From positions 1 to 39,643 of IMG/VR virus record IMGVR_UViG_3300008339_000149: a stretch of 39,643 nt of DNA. One strand, 5' to 3'. The translations under genes were made by a program, and so were the position numbers. Below are positions 7,972 to 15,519 of the stretch, one piece after another. This DNA comes from a virus. The notes beneath the pieces were generated by a model, which saw nothing but the letters and a program-made list of their open reading frames with translations, ran no database searches and was not told the origin of the DNA. Position 1 is the first letter of the stretch. Every line of letters begins with the position of its first letter.

Positions 7972-8388
7972 ATGGGTTACAATCGTGCTCTAATTCAATC
8001 GCCTGGTTTGCCCATTCCTGCACCTGCTGCATCTGGAATGCTCGGCAATGTCACTATCAACGAGCGTACTGAAGATACTAACGTTACAATTGTTACCAGC
8101 GAAATGCAACGTGGCGGTGTTAATTTCACCGGATTCAGTGCTGGCCGAAACATTACTACTCCGACGGGCGCACAGATTACTGCTGCATTCCCGGAGATGG
8201 ATGTTGGCGATGGTTTTATGTTTATGGTGTCTATTCAAGACGCGTTTGCTGGCACTTATGTAGCTGGTGATGCAAACGTACTGCTCTCTGGTCGGGCCAC
8301 TACTCCTGCAAGTTCTTGGTCTATGATTGTTGTCACCCGCCTGCCTGACTCTGGCGCTAATCGTCAGTACCGCTGGCGTGTGATGTAA
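7972..8388 (+). CDS. Putative capsid decoration protein (138 aa)
   Basis: The 138-aa product is beta-rich with many Gly, Thr and Val residues. An N-terminal Pro/Ala segment is followed by strands and a basic end (QYRWRVM). It sits between scaffold and major capsid, where head decoration or stabilising proteins are often encoded. Ribosome site AGGAG precedes ATG 7972. No sequence motif proves the role; a minor structural protein is equally possible. Confidence 0.6.
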   Translation: MGYNRALIQSPGLPIPAPAASGMLGNVTINERTEDTNVTIVTSEMQRGGVNFTGFSAGRNITTPTGAQITAAFPEMDVGDGFMFMVSIQDAFAGTYVAGDANVLLSGRATTPASSWSMIVVTRLPDSGANRQYRWRVM

Positions 8389-8423
8389 GTTTTACTGATT
8401 TTTTTAATCTCTGGAGAATCTAA

Positions 8424-9650
8424 ATGACGACTGGTATTTTTAACACCTCTGGTGTTGCACTTACTCCTAATCTAGTCAAGCCTAGTTTTGCGAGTTCTAT
8501 CACTCGGCTTATGCCGAATGGTCAGGCTCCGTTGTTTGGTATGACTAGTATGCTTCCTGAAGAAACTGCTGTTCAAGTTGAGCACGGCTTCTTCACTAAG
8601 ACCATGCTGTTCCCTTTGATGAATCTGGATGCAGCAGTTGCGGATGCCGGTACCAATATTTTCACTGTTGCAAGCACTGCAGATCTTTTGCCTGGCATGC
8701 TGATGCGTGCGGAGAGCACTGGTGAAGTTGTTCTGATCAATTCCATTGTTACTCCCACTCAAGTTGCAGTTACTCGTGGCATTGGTACTACGGCTGGCGC
8801 TATTGCGGATAACGTGAATTTGTACCAAGTTGGTAATGCATTTGAAGAAAGTTCGGTTCGTCCGAATGCTCTGCAAATCAACCCGGTTCGTATTACCAAC
8901 CTTACCCAGATTTTCCGTAATACCTGGGCTCTGAGTGGTTCGGCACAATCTACGCAAGTGATTGCTGGTGATACGACTGTTGCAGAAAACCGGATGGACT
9001 GCGCTTCGTTCCATGCCGCTGATATTGAGAAAGCGTTGTTCTTTGGTGCTAAGTCTCAAGGTACGCGAAATGGCCAACCGTTCCGTACCATGGACGGTTT
9101 CTGGAACATTGTTCGGAATGCTGCTTACTACCCGGCTAGTTTTGGTGGTGCAGTTAACTATACGGTTGCTGGCGCCACCACGAACTTTACCCAACTTGAA
9201 GCTGCTCTGGATGGCGTGTTCAACCAAGCAACTGATCCGAAGGTTGGTAACCAGCGAGTTCTTTTCGTTGGCGGCGGTGCCCGGAAAGTTATCAACAACA
9301 TCGGCAGACTGAATGGTACGTATTACATTCAGAACGGTCAAACCAACTACGGTCTGCAGTTTGGTTCGTTCAACATTGCTCGCGGTTCGTTCAACATGAT
9401 TGAACATCCGCTGTTTAATAGCAATGCTGACTGGTCCAAGTATGCAATGGCAGTGGATCTTTCTACCTTCCGTGTTGCTTATCTGTCTGGTCGTAAGACT
9501 AGCCGCGATGAGTTCAATCTGGGCGGCCAGAAAGTTGATAACGGCATTGATGCTGTTGGTGGCACTCTTACTACGGAACTCACTTGTGTGATTAAAAACC
9601 CGCCTGCTAACGCAATCATCACCAATCTGACTGCTGCGGCTGCTGGTTAA
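8424..9650 (+). CDS. Major capsid protein, DUF5309/SU10-like HK97 fold
   Basis: A 408-aa protein that builds the head shell. The segment at about 155-210 (RITNLTQIFRNTWALSGSAQ, then a Glu/Asn-rich stretch and HAADIEKALFFGAK) matches the conserved core of the DUF5309 family of HK97-fold capsid proteins, and overall length fits. An inserted beta-rich part at about 75-135 has the pattern of a small surface domain. GGAG precedes ATG 8424. Codon use is strongly G/T-biased at third positions compared with flanking genes, as expected for a highly expressed gene, and this creates a long open frame on the other strand. Confidence 0.88.
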   Translation: MTTGIFNTSGVALTPNLVKPSFASSITRLMPNGQAPLFGMTSMLPEETAVQVEHGFFTKTMLFPLMNLDAAVADAGTNIFTVASTADLLPGMLMRAESTGEVVLINSIVTPTQVAVTRGIGTTAGAIADNVNLYQVGNAFEESSVRPNALQINPVRITNLTQIFRNTWALSGSAQSTQVIAGDTTVAENRMDCASFHAADIEKALFFGAKSQGTRNGQPFRTMDGFWNIVRNAAYYPASFGGAVNYTVAGATTNFTQLEAALDGVFNQATDPKVGNQRVLFVGGGARKVINNIGRLNGTYYIQNGQTNYGLQFGSFNIARGSFNMIEHPLFNSNADWSKYAMAVDLSTFRVAYLSGRKTSRDEFNLGGQKVDNGIDAVGGTLTTELTCVIKNPPANAIITNLTAAAAG

Positions 9651-9662
9651 TCTGGAGTACTT

Positions 9663-9905
9663 ATGACCATCCTTCAACTTAATCCGGTTGGGATGGTCAG
9701 TACTGATGTTGGCTATATTTCGTCGATTACAGTTCGATACAATGGCGCCAACAACGTGCTGACTCCCGATGGGAATAACCAGATCACTCTTCCTAACGCA
9801 ACTACTGGTGCAATCCAAGCTGCTGATCGAATTACTGGAGCCGCCGCAGGAGTTAATCCTGGTCCTGGTGGAACTGGTATTCGAGCAGTTAGTACGGCTG
9901 CCTAA
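9663..9905 (+). CDS. Hypothetical small structural protein (80 aa)
   Basis: An 80-aa, Asn/Gly/Thr-rich protein with short strands and no charged clusters or membrane segment. A GGAG ribosome site lies 6 nt before ATG 9663. Its place directly after the capsid gene suggests a small capsid-associated or decoration protein. No family recognised. Confidence 0.7.
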   Translation: MTILQLNPVGMVSTDVGYISSITVRYNGANNVLTPDGNNQITLPNATTGAIQAADRITGAAAGVNPGPGGTGIRAVSTAA

Positions 9906-9908
9906 TTC

Positions 9909-9971
9909 CTCCTGAGGGAACTCAGTTTTGGTGGGGTCTGAGTAATAAAACCCTGCCGCCTACCTCAGGAG
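9909..9971 (+). promoter_or_regulatory. RNA hairpin that would hide the ribosome site of the next gene
   Basis: CTCCTGAGG (9909-9917) pairs perfectly over 9 bp with CCTCAGGAG (9963-9971). The 3' arm contains AGGAG, which lies 7 nt before ATG 9979. Inside the loop a second stem ACTCAG/CTGAGT (9920-9925 with 9938-9943) can form. No U-run follows, so it is not a typical terminator. It would lower translation of the 145-aa gene relative to the capsid gene, or protect the capsid mRNA 3' end. Confidence 0.6.
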
Positions 9972-9978
9972 TTATCCA

Positions 9979-10416
9979 ATGTCTGAAATCGCTGAAACCC
10001 AAGTTGCTGATAAGCGACTGTATAAAAGTACGATCAAGTTCTGTAACATCATTCTTCCGGATGGTACTCGTCTGGATTTCAAGGGCGGGATTTATATCAC
10101 CGGAGATGAAAGCGTGATTAGCTATCTTGATCGTGCAATTGCTCGTAACGAGTATTCTGGCAATATCTATATTGATCCAGAAGCTCGCACTGTGACCGCG
10201 GAACAAGAGAATCCGATGCTTGCTTTGCGTAAGAAGATGTTTGCTGAATTCTTGGCTGAGCAGGCTAAGATGATTGATCCTTCCAATAACATGGGGGAAT
10301 CTAAGCAAGGTCCGCTGAGGGCAGCTTCGACCACTGATATTGCTCCGGTAACTATTGGTGGTCCGTCTGTTGCATCTCTCATGAGCGCTGCAGCTAAGCT
10401 CACTCCTGCTACTTAA
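9979..10416 (+). CDS. Hypothetical head-region protein (145 aa)
   Basis: A 145-aa protein. Residues 13-60 form a beta-strand-rich part (STIKFCNIILPDGTRLDF) followed by a helix (SVISYLDRAIARN). The rest is helical, then a low-complexity Ala/Ser/Thr tail. No enzymatic motif is visible. Its place between capsid and the adaptor gene suggests a head-completion or minor head protein. The ribosome site lies in a predicted hairpin, see 9909-9971. Confidence 0.75.
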   Translation: MSEIAETQVADKRLYKSTIKFCNIILPDGTRLDFKGGIYITGDESVISYLDRAIARNEYSGNIYIDPEARTVTAEQENPMLALRKKMFAEFLAEQAKMIDPSNNMGESKQGPLRAASTTDIAPVTIGGPSVASLMSAAAKLTPAT

Positions 10417-10430
10417 CCTAATCTGTTATC

Positions 10431-11021
10431 ATGACGCTGACCGAACTACGGCAAGAAGTCTATAATCTCACCAATCGTCCCAGCTTGGTGGCTGAGACTC
10501 TTACCGCTATTCGGTCAGCTACTTTAAAGTTGCACCAGCTAGATTATTTTTACAAGGATATTGTAGAGCAAGGAGTGTCTTTTTTAACTGCTGAATATAC
10601 CCAGCAGATTGAATATAGATCACTTTTCCCGCGTTGGCGCGCTCTTAAGTATATTCGTAAAACTGATTCTACTGGAACAGAGCAAGGTGAATTTTTAACC
10701 TTTATTACTCCTGAAACTGTCCTGGATCAATTCGGACGGAACCAGGAGAATGTCTGTTATGTGGCAGGGGCTGTTGTTCAGATTCGATCTTCTACTGCTC
10801 TCCAATATTGCATTGTAGGCAGATACGACAATCCAGATATCACTGAATCTGGATACAATTCTTGGATCGCCTTGGATCATCCTTACGCTATTGTCTTTGA
10901 TGCAGCCGCTACTGTATTTAAAGCAATCGGCGACACAGAAAAATTTGCTGCATATACCCAACTAGCTGCTGTTCAGGCAGCAGAGGTTCGTATGTCTAAT
11001 ATTCAATCTTACGGGTACTGA
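10431..11021 (+). CDS. Head-to-tail adaptor, P22 gp4-like
   Basis: A 196-aa protein that probably binds under the portal and connects head to tail. The N-terminus (MTLTELRQEVYNLTNR, then a helix with LHQLDYFYKDI) has the layout of podovirus adaptors: a short helix, an Arg-containing turn, a long helix ending in aromatic and acidic residues, then a beta domain. The C-terminal helix is Ala-rich. Length is typical. It precedes the tail genes, as expected. There is no clear ribosome site before ATG 10431, so coupling to the upstream gene is likely. Confidence 0.7.
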   Translation: MTLTELRQEVYNLTNRPSLVAETLTAIRSATLKLHQLDYFYKDIVEQGVSFLTAEYTQQIEYRSLFPRWRALKYIRKTDSTGTEQGEFLTFITPETVLDQFGRNQENVCYVAGAVVQIRSSTALQYCIVGRYDNPDITESGYNSWIALDHPYAIVFDAAATVFKAIGDTEKFAAYTQLAAVQAAEVRMSNIQSYGY

Positions 11022-11030
11022 GGAATTGAA

Positions 11031-12557
11031 ATGACTGCATCTATTTGGAATCCTCAAATCACAGTTCTAAGTGCGGCAGTTCTTGCAGCGTTTGCAGCAC
11101 CCAGCGGAGCTTCTCTTGTTGGGTACAATGCAGGCGGCGTTGGCGCAATTTCTAGAACTATTCAAGCAAAATTTCGTGAATATGTAAGCGTTACAGATTA
11201 TGGTGCGGTTGGTGATGGTATTGTTGATGACACTGCTGCAATTCAACTTGCTATCAATTCTTCTGCTGGCCAGGCGCTGCTTTTTCCTAAGGGCAATTAT
11301 AAGATCACAGCAGCTCTAAGTATTATCACATCCGGCATTACATTGGTTGGAGAGCAGTTTGGAAATGTAACTCTTATTCAGCATACAGACAACACGCCAT
11401 TCATTCGTATTGGCGATGGTACGCTTATCAATAGAGTTACTAGAGCTACTTTAGAAAGTCTTCAATGCATTCCACGGGCAGGCGCAGCTAACTGGACTTC
11501 AGCTTATGGTATTGAAGCTCGTTATGCGGGCTTTATCAATATTCTGAATTGCGAAGTCTATGGGCAAGATGGCCCAAACTATCGTATCTTCGGTGGAATT
11601 CTTTTTGACCGCGTATCTTTCAGCAACATCTATGATAGCTGGATTCGCGGCATCAAAGGTAACGGTATTTTTACGGTAGGCGCCGCAGGAAATCTAACTG
11701 CAGATATCCGCATTATGAATACCTATGTCCTCGGTTTTGAGGGCAACGGTTTGCATTTTTCTGATTACACCAACGGTCATTTTATTGTAAATGCAGAGAT
11801 TGTTACTAGCGTAGGCCAGAATGGTGTGTATCTTGACAGTGATCCAGCAAATGGAGGTGTGAATTTCTTTTTCACTAATCTCAACATGGAGTTGTCTGGT
11901 GCAACCTGTAATGGAGTTACATTAAACCGCGGGTCTCTAATTCAATTTCAAGATGGTTGGTGGGGAGCGGCCGCGGGGCAATCTGCTGTTAGAGTTGCTG
12001 CTGGAGTTTCTAATGTCACATTTAATGGCCCCTGGACTACTGAAGGTCGTTGGTTAATTGAAGGCGTAAATGTTAAAGTACACGGTCCAGGTAATATTGG
12101 TACGCTTGCTCCAATGTTTACTGCTGGCATTACTATTGTCGGAGCGACAGCCAATATCGTTGAAGTCAAAGATATGGCCATTGCACAGTTTACCAATGGT
12201 GGCATTACTTCTACAGGCACTCCTACTAATGTAACTTTGACCGGCAACGATCTAACTGCACTTGGAGGTGGTACTCCTATCGGTGGATCTTACGGCGCAG
12301 GCAGCGAAATTGAAGGAAACCGCGGAGATACGTCTAGAGGTACTGCTGCCAGTATTACTGTAGGAGCATCTCCATTTACTTACACTGCAGGCTCCAGACC
12401 TGAATCTGTTTATATTACTGGAGGAACTGTGAGTGCAATTACTATCGGCGGTGTAAATATTGCCACGGCTACTGGTCAATCAGTACAGCTGCTGCCAGGG
12501 AAATCAGTAACTGTTACTTACACAGCAGTCCCAACTATGGCAAAAGTTTTTCAGTAG
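11031..12557 (+). CDS. Tailspike with pectate-lyase-type beta-helix
   Basis: A 508-aa protein. Residues 51-76 (VSVTDYGAVGDGIVDDTAAI) are the hallmark start of the Pectate_lyase_3 family. They are followed by a long repetitive part (about 80-420) with regular Asn/Gly turns, fitting a right-handed beta-helix. Residues 1-50 would be the virion-binding anchor. The end (about 430-508) is Gly/Thr/Val-rich and may form the trimer tip. Such spikes bind and often cut capsule or O-antigen; which sugar, and whether it cuts, cannot be read here. AGGA precedes ATG 11031. Confidence 0.85.
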   Translation: MTASIWNPQITVLSAAVLAAFAAPSGASLVGYNAGGVGAISRTIQAKFREYVSVTDYGAVGDGIVDDTAAIQLAINSSAGQALLFPKGNYKITAALSIITSGITLVGEQFGNVTLIQHTDNTPFIRIGDGTLINRVTRATLESLQCIPRAGAANWTSAYGIEARYAGFINILNCEVYGQDGPNYRIFGGILFDRVSFSNIYDSWIRGIKGNGIFTVGAAGNLTADIRIMNTYVLGFEGNGLHFSDYTNGHFIVNAEIVTSVGQNGVYLDSDPANGGVNFFFTNLNMELSGATCNGVTLNRGSLIQFQDGWWGAAAGQSAVRVAAGVSNVTFNGPWTTEGRWLIEGVNVKVHGPGNIGTLAPMFTAGITIVGATANIVEVKDMAIAQFTNGGITSTGTPTNVTLTGNDLTALGGGTPIGGSYGAGSEIEGNRGDTSRGTAASITVGASPFTYTAGSRPESVYITGGTVSAITIGGVNIATATGQSVQLLPGKSVTVTYTAVPTMAKVFQ

Positions 12558-12590
12558 TGACATTTAATCTCCAACTAATTGGCATTGTCT

Positions 12591-14192
12591 ATGGGACAGA
12601 TCGCATATCGCGCTAATCTTAGCTCTGCTACGTTCCCAATGACAATTGCGGACGGTGGTAGAACTGTAATTGTTCCGGGGCCAGATCAGAACTTTGATAG
12701 ACGAGTTGACCCACAGGGGGAACAGAAAGATGCAGGCATTCCTCAGGCATTGTATCTGGAGAATGTTATGCCCACGCCTAATGGATATCAGAGCGTAGGC
12801 TACAAAACCTTAGCCGCCCTTCCTGCCCCCGGGCCAACTTCTGGAGGTACAGGATCTGCAATTGTTAGGGGGTCTGCATACTTATATGTGGCAAGTGCTC
12901 TCACTGGAGACATTCGTAGATTCCTCTGTTTATTTCGTAGCCAAGCTAGTTTTTCTAACAGGGACGTTGTTGCTTCTAGCTTTACAACTGGGATTTTTGC
13001 TTGGACTTACGCAACTGGAGCTATGCCCTTTCCAGTGGGGGAGTTCCTTTCTACCACCCGTGTACGAAATGCAACTTATGTATACTCTGATGGTGCCTTC
13101 TACACTGTAGATAACCCTGGTAGCGATGTACTTAATTTCACTAATATTTCCGGTAGTATTGTAGGTATTGCTACTCTTAGTGATGTTGTCTGTATTTGGT
13201 CCTGTGCCAACTATTTGTTGGTTGTATTGAAGTCTGGCCTCGTTATGTGGTCCTCGCTTCTTACAATCACTGATTTCACTTCTTCACTCATTAACGGAGC
13301 CGGGCAGATTTTTCCTAACGATCTTAATCTAAGAGTTAAGTTTGTTAAAGAAGCTGCAAATGGTTTCTATATGTACACAGAGTCTGGAATTGTCTATGGA
13401 CAGTACACAGGCAATGCTCGGTATCCGTTCAAGTTCACTCCAGTAAAAGACAGCGGCGGGTATGATTTTTCTTACCAAGCATTTGGAGAGAGCCGGAGTA
13501 GCACACAATATGCTATCGACTCAACTTCTAATGTTCGTATAATCTCAGGACAACAAGCACAACTTATTGCCTCTGATATCTCAAGCTTTTTGGAAAAAAC
13601 TAAAAAAGTTGAGGAACTAGATTATATCGCCAACACATTCTCAACTGGTAATGTAACTTCCACCAAAAAACTTACATATCTTCTTGATAAATACGTACTA
13701 GTTAAATACACGACTGGTACTAACTCTTATTTTCTTGTATACGATACAGGCTTGGCAAGATATGGAAAACTTAAGGTGCAAGGAGACGTGTACACAGATC
13801 TCAATAGCTTGTACATCTTTGGTACCGATCAAGGTTCTGTAGGCTATCAACTCTCTTTTAATGTCTACGATACTGACTTTCCTGCAGCTTCTGTAATTCT
13901 CCTAGGCAAGTTCCAGTATGTTCGCTCCCGTATGATGCAGATGGAGGAGATTGAAATTGAAGGACCACAAAACACTGCGATTATTCCTTCTCCTAATTTC
14001 TCTCTTGCTCTCATCCCTAGCACAGATGGTCGCAATTTTGATGCTCCTATTCCCTTGACTGCTCGATCAATCAATGGCGGCTTGGCAGTTTATAACTGTC
14101 ACCACACAGCTCAGAACCACTCGATTCTAATCAAGGGTGCTTTCTCCATTAACACTCTGCAGCTTAAATTTGTACCTGGAGGGGAGCGATGA
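12591..14192 (+). CDS. Tail nozzle/hub-like structural protein
   Basis: A 533-aa protein from ATG 12591. A TTG at 12579 would add four residues, and neither start has a clear ribosome site. The sequence is beta-rich throughout with repeated aromatic Gly-Tyr and Asn-Gly turns. An early segment (PQALYLENVMPTPNGYQSVG, about 52-71) is of the type found at the N-terminus of podovirus tail nozzle proteins (P22 gp10/T7 gp12 role). Position after adaptor and spike and before a short fibre gene fits. A beta-propeller fold is likely but not shown. Other tail structural roles are possible. Confidence 0.55.
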   Translation: MGQIAYRANLSSATFPMTIADGGRTVIVPGPDQNFDRRVDPQGEQKDAGIPQALYLENVMPTPNGYQSVGYKTLAALPAPGPTSGGTGSAIVRGSAYLYVASALTGDIRRFLCLFRSQASFSNRDVVASSFTTGIFAWTYATGAMPFPVGEFLSTTRVRNATYVYSDGAFYTVDNPGSDVLNFTNISGSIVGIATLSDVVCIWSCANYLLVVLKSGLVMWSSLLTITDFTSSLINGAGQIFPNDLNLRVKFVKEAANGFYMYTESGIVYGQYTGNARYPFKFTPVKDSGGYDFSYQAFGESRSSTQYAIDSTSNVRIISGQQAQLIASDISSFLEKTKKVEELDYIANTFSTGNVTSTKKLTYLLDKYVLVKYTTGTNSYFLVYDTGLARYGKLKVQGDVYTDLNSLYIFGTDQGSVGYQLSFNVYDTDFPAASVILLGKFQYVRSRMMQMEEIEIEGPQNTAIIPSPNFSLALIPSTDGRNFDAPIPLTARSINGGLAVYNCHHTAQNHSILIKGAFSINTLQLKFVPGGER

Positions 14193-14530
14193 CACAGGGA
14201 ACAAATGCTGTATCACCTTTCATTGATCCTACTTTACGGGATCTAGCTGATTCTATTGGTATCACACAGTTCCAGGGAGAGAGCCAGTGGTTCCAAACAG
14301 TTGGCGGAATTCTTATCCAGGGTGGCCTAGTAACTGGAGTAGGTTCTGCAGCCACAGTTGTTGTACCTTTTAATGTAGGCTTCCCCACTCAAGTGCTAGG
14401 TGTATTTGTGCAAGCCCGCGGAACTTCAGTCTTAGGATGGTCAGTAAATAACATTACAACTGCACAATTCGAATTAGTAAACGCAGCAGTGGCCGCTAGA
14501 TCATTTAACTGGTGGGCGATAGGTGTCTGA
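14189..14530 (+). CDS. Short tail fibre/tip protein, gp53-like C-terminal domain
   Basis: A 113-aa protein beginning 4 bases inside the previous gene, with a strong GGAGG ribosome site. The C-terminal half, with VVVPFNVGFPTQVLGVFV and the end FNWWAIGV, matches the common tail-fibre tip pattern of a Pro-Phe strand, a mid Val-rich strand and a terminal F-x-W-x-A-I-G motif. The N-terminus is short, so it is probably a separate tip or receptor-binding subunit rather than a full fibre. Confidence 0.65.
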   Translation: MTQGTNAVSPFIDPTLRDLADSIGITQFQGESQWFQTVGGILIQGGLVTGVGSAATVVVPFNVGFPTQVLGVFVQARGTSVLGWSVNNITTAQFELVNAAVAARSFNWWAIGV

Positions 14531-14579
14531 CAGTATCCCTACTGTTTATCTAACCTATTTCCTGTATCCTATTTATAAT
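14530..14579 (+). promoter_or_regulatory. Short hairpin followed by a TATAAT box before the holin gene
   Basis: ACAGTA/TACTGT (14530-14535 with 14540-14545) makes a 6-bp hairpin with a 4-nt loop followed by TTTATC, a weak terminator-like element overlapping the stop codon. A perfect TATAAT lies at 14574-14579, 20 nt before the holin ATG, but no good -35 hexamer is present. The holin may have its own weak or factor-dependent promoter. Low certainty. Confidence 0.3.
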
Positions 14580-14598
14580 CACCGGAAGTATCACCGAT

Positions 14599-14871
14599 AT
14601 GTCCGAGCATTTGCACTCTAAACTATCACTTAAGGAAACAATTGTGGGACGTTTATCGCCTCATGATTCCTCTATTGAAGGAATGTTGGCCAAACTATTT
14701 GCAGCTTGGCTAGGATTTTTCGGAGGTGTGACACTGTCAGATGTGTTTACATTTGCTAGTATTGTATATGTATGTTTAAACATTTTTGTTCTTATCCGTG
14801 ATAAGCTCCTGAGAAATCAAGGAGAAAAAGTTACGGATAAGGCTGATGGCAAAGATTCTTCAGGAGAATAG
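14599..14871 (+). CDS. Putative holin
   Basis: A 90-aa protein with two hydrophobic segments (about 29-46 and 48-66), a basic stretch right after (RDKLLRN) and a charged, hydrophilic C-terminus. This is the layout of class II phage holins, which open the inner membrane to time lysis. It lies alone between tail and internal virion genes. No endolysin or spanin gene follows, unlike most lysis cassettes. A membrane protein with another virion role is the alternative. Confidence 0.65.
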   Translation: MSEHLHSKLSLKETIVGRLSPHDSSIEGMLAKLFAAWLGFFGGVTLSDVFTFASIVYVCLNIFVLIRDKLLRNQGEKVTDKADGKDSSGE

Positions 14872-14874
14872 ATT

Positions 14875-15519
14875 ATGGCAACAAATTTTAACGCCTCTTT
14901 AGATCTTGGGGCGCTGCTCCCCGGCACCACTTCTATGTCGGGATCGGGGAGTAAAACTTCTCAGCGAGTTCTTTCAGAAGAGGCTCAGCTTCGCATGATT
15001 CAGAATGCGCTATCCGCAGATAACGGATTGGCGCAGCTTCTTTCTGGACAGAATCTTGCTGGGGGAAATTCTAGCTCCGCTGCAACTCTGCAGTCTCAAG
15101 ATTTCATGGCTAAAGTGATTGCGGAACTTGCAGCAGTTACCGCACCACTGCAGGAAACTCAGGAATCTGGACAGTCTTCTAAGAAAAAGATGTCTGTGAT
15201 CTGTACCGAGCTGGCGCGCCAAGGGAAACTTCCGCAAGAGCTATATGCTGCAGGCCATGCACATTTTGAAGCTACCCCGGAATTTACGAAGCGTGGTTAT
15301 TGGAGCTGGGCTACTTCTGTGGTTCCTCTCATGCAACGCTCTGAGCGGCTTTCTTCTATTCTGGCTCCTATTGTTCTGGGTCGCTATAAGATGATTACTG
15401 GCCGCGGCTGGAATCTTCTGGGCGCTTTGACAATCTATCTGGGCCAGCCAATCTGTTTCCTCATTGGTGCCATCCTCTCGCTTGGAGATTCTTATGGCCG
15501 AACCCAATCCGGTAATTGA
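14875..15519 (+). CDS. Internal virion (ejection) protein A (214 aa)
   Basis: A 214-aa protein with a low-complexity Ser/Gly/Gln N-terminus (1-85). A conserved-looking core follows (about 108-175): CTELARQGKLPQELY, RGYWSWATSVVPLMQ, and a basic end of core. This pattern recurs in small podovirus internal core proteins ejected ahead of the DNA (T7 gp14 role). A C-terminal hydrophobic stretch (about 183-203) could enter a membrane. It is the first of three adjacent genes of growing size, the usual order of ejection proteins. AGGAG lies 9 nt before ATG 14875. Confidence 0.65.
   Translation: MATNFNASLDLGALLPGTTSMSGSGSKTSQRVLSEEAQLRMIQNALSADNGLAQLLSGQNLAGGNSSSAATLQSQDFMAKVIAELAAVTAPLQETQESGQSSKKKMSVICTELARQGKLPQELYAAGHAHFEATPEFTKRGYWSWATSVVPLMQRSERLSSILAPIVLGRYKMITGRGWNLLGALTIYLGQPICFLIGAILSLGDSYGRTQSGN

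Noticed and set aside
8472-9818. A 448-codon open frame on the minus strand across the capsid gene.
   Set aside because: It is antisense to a clear capsid gene with strong codon bias, has no ribosome site, no known motif and is low-complexity (Ser, Arg, Asn). It is a by-product of the coding strand.
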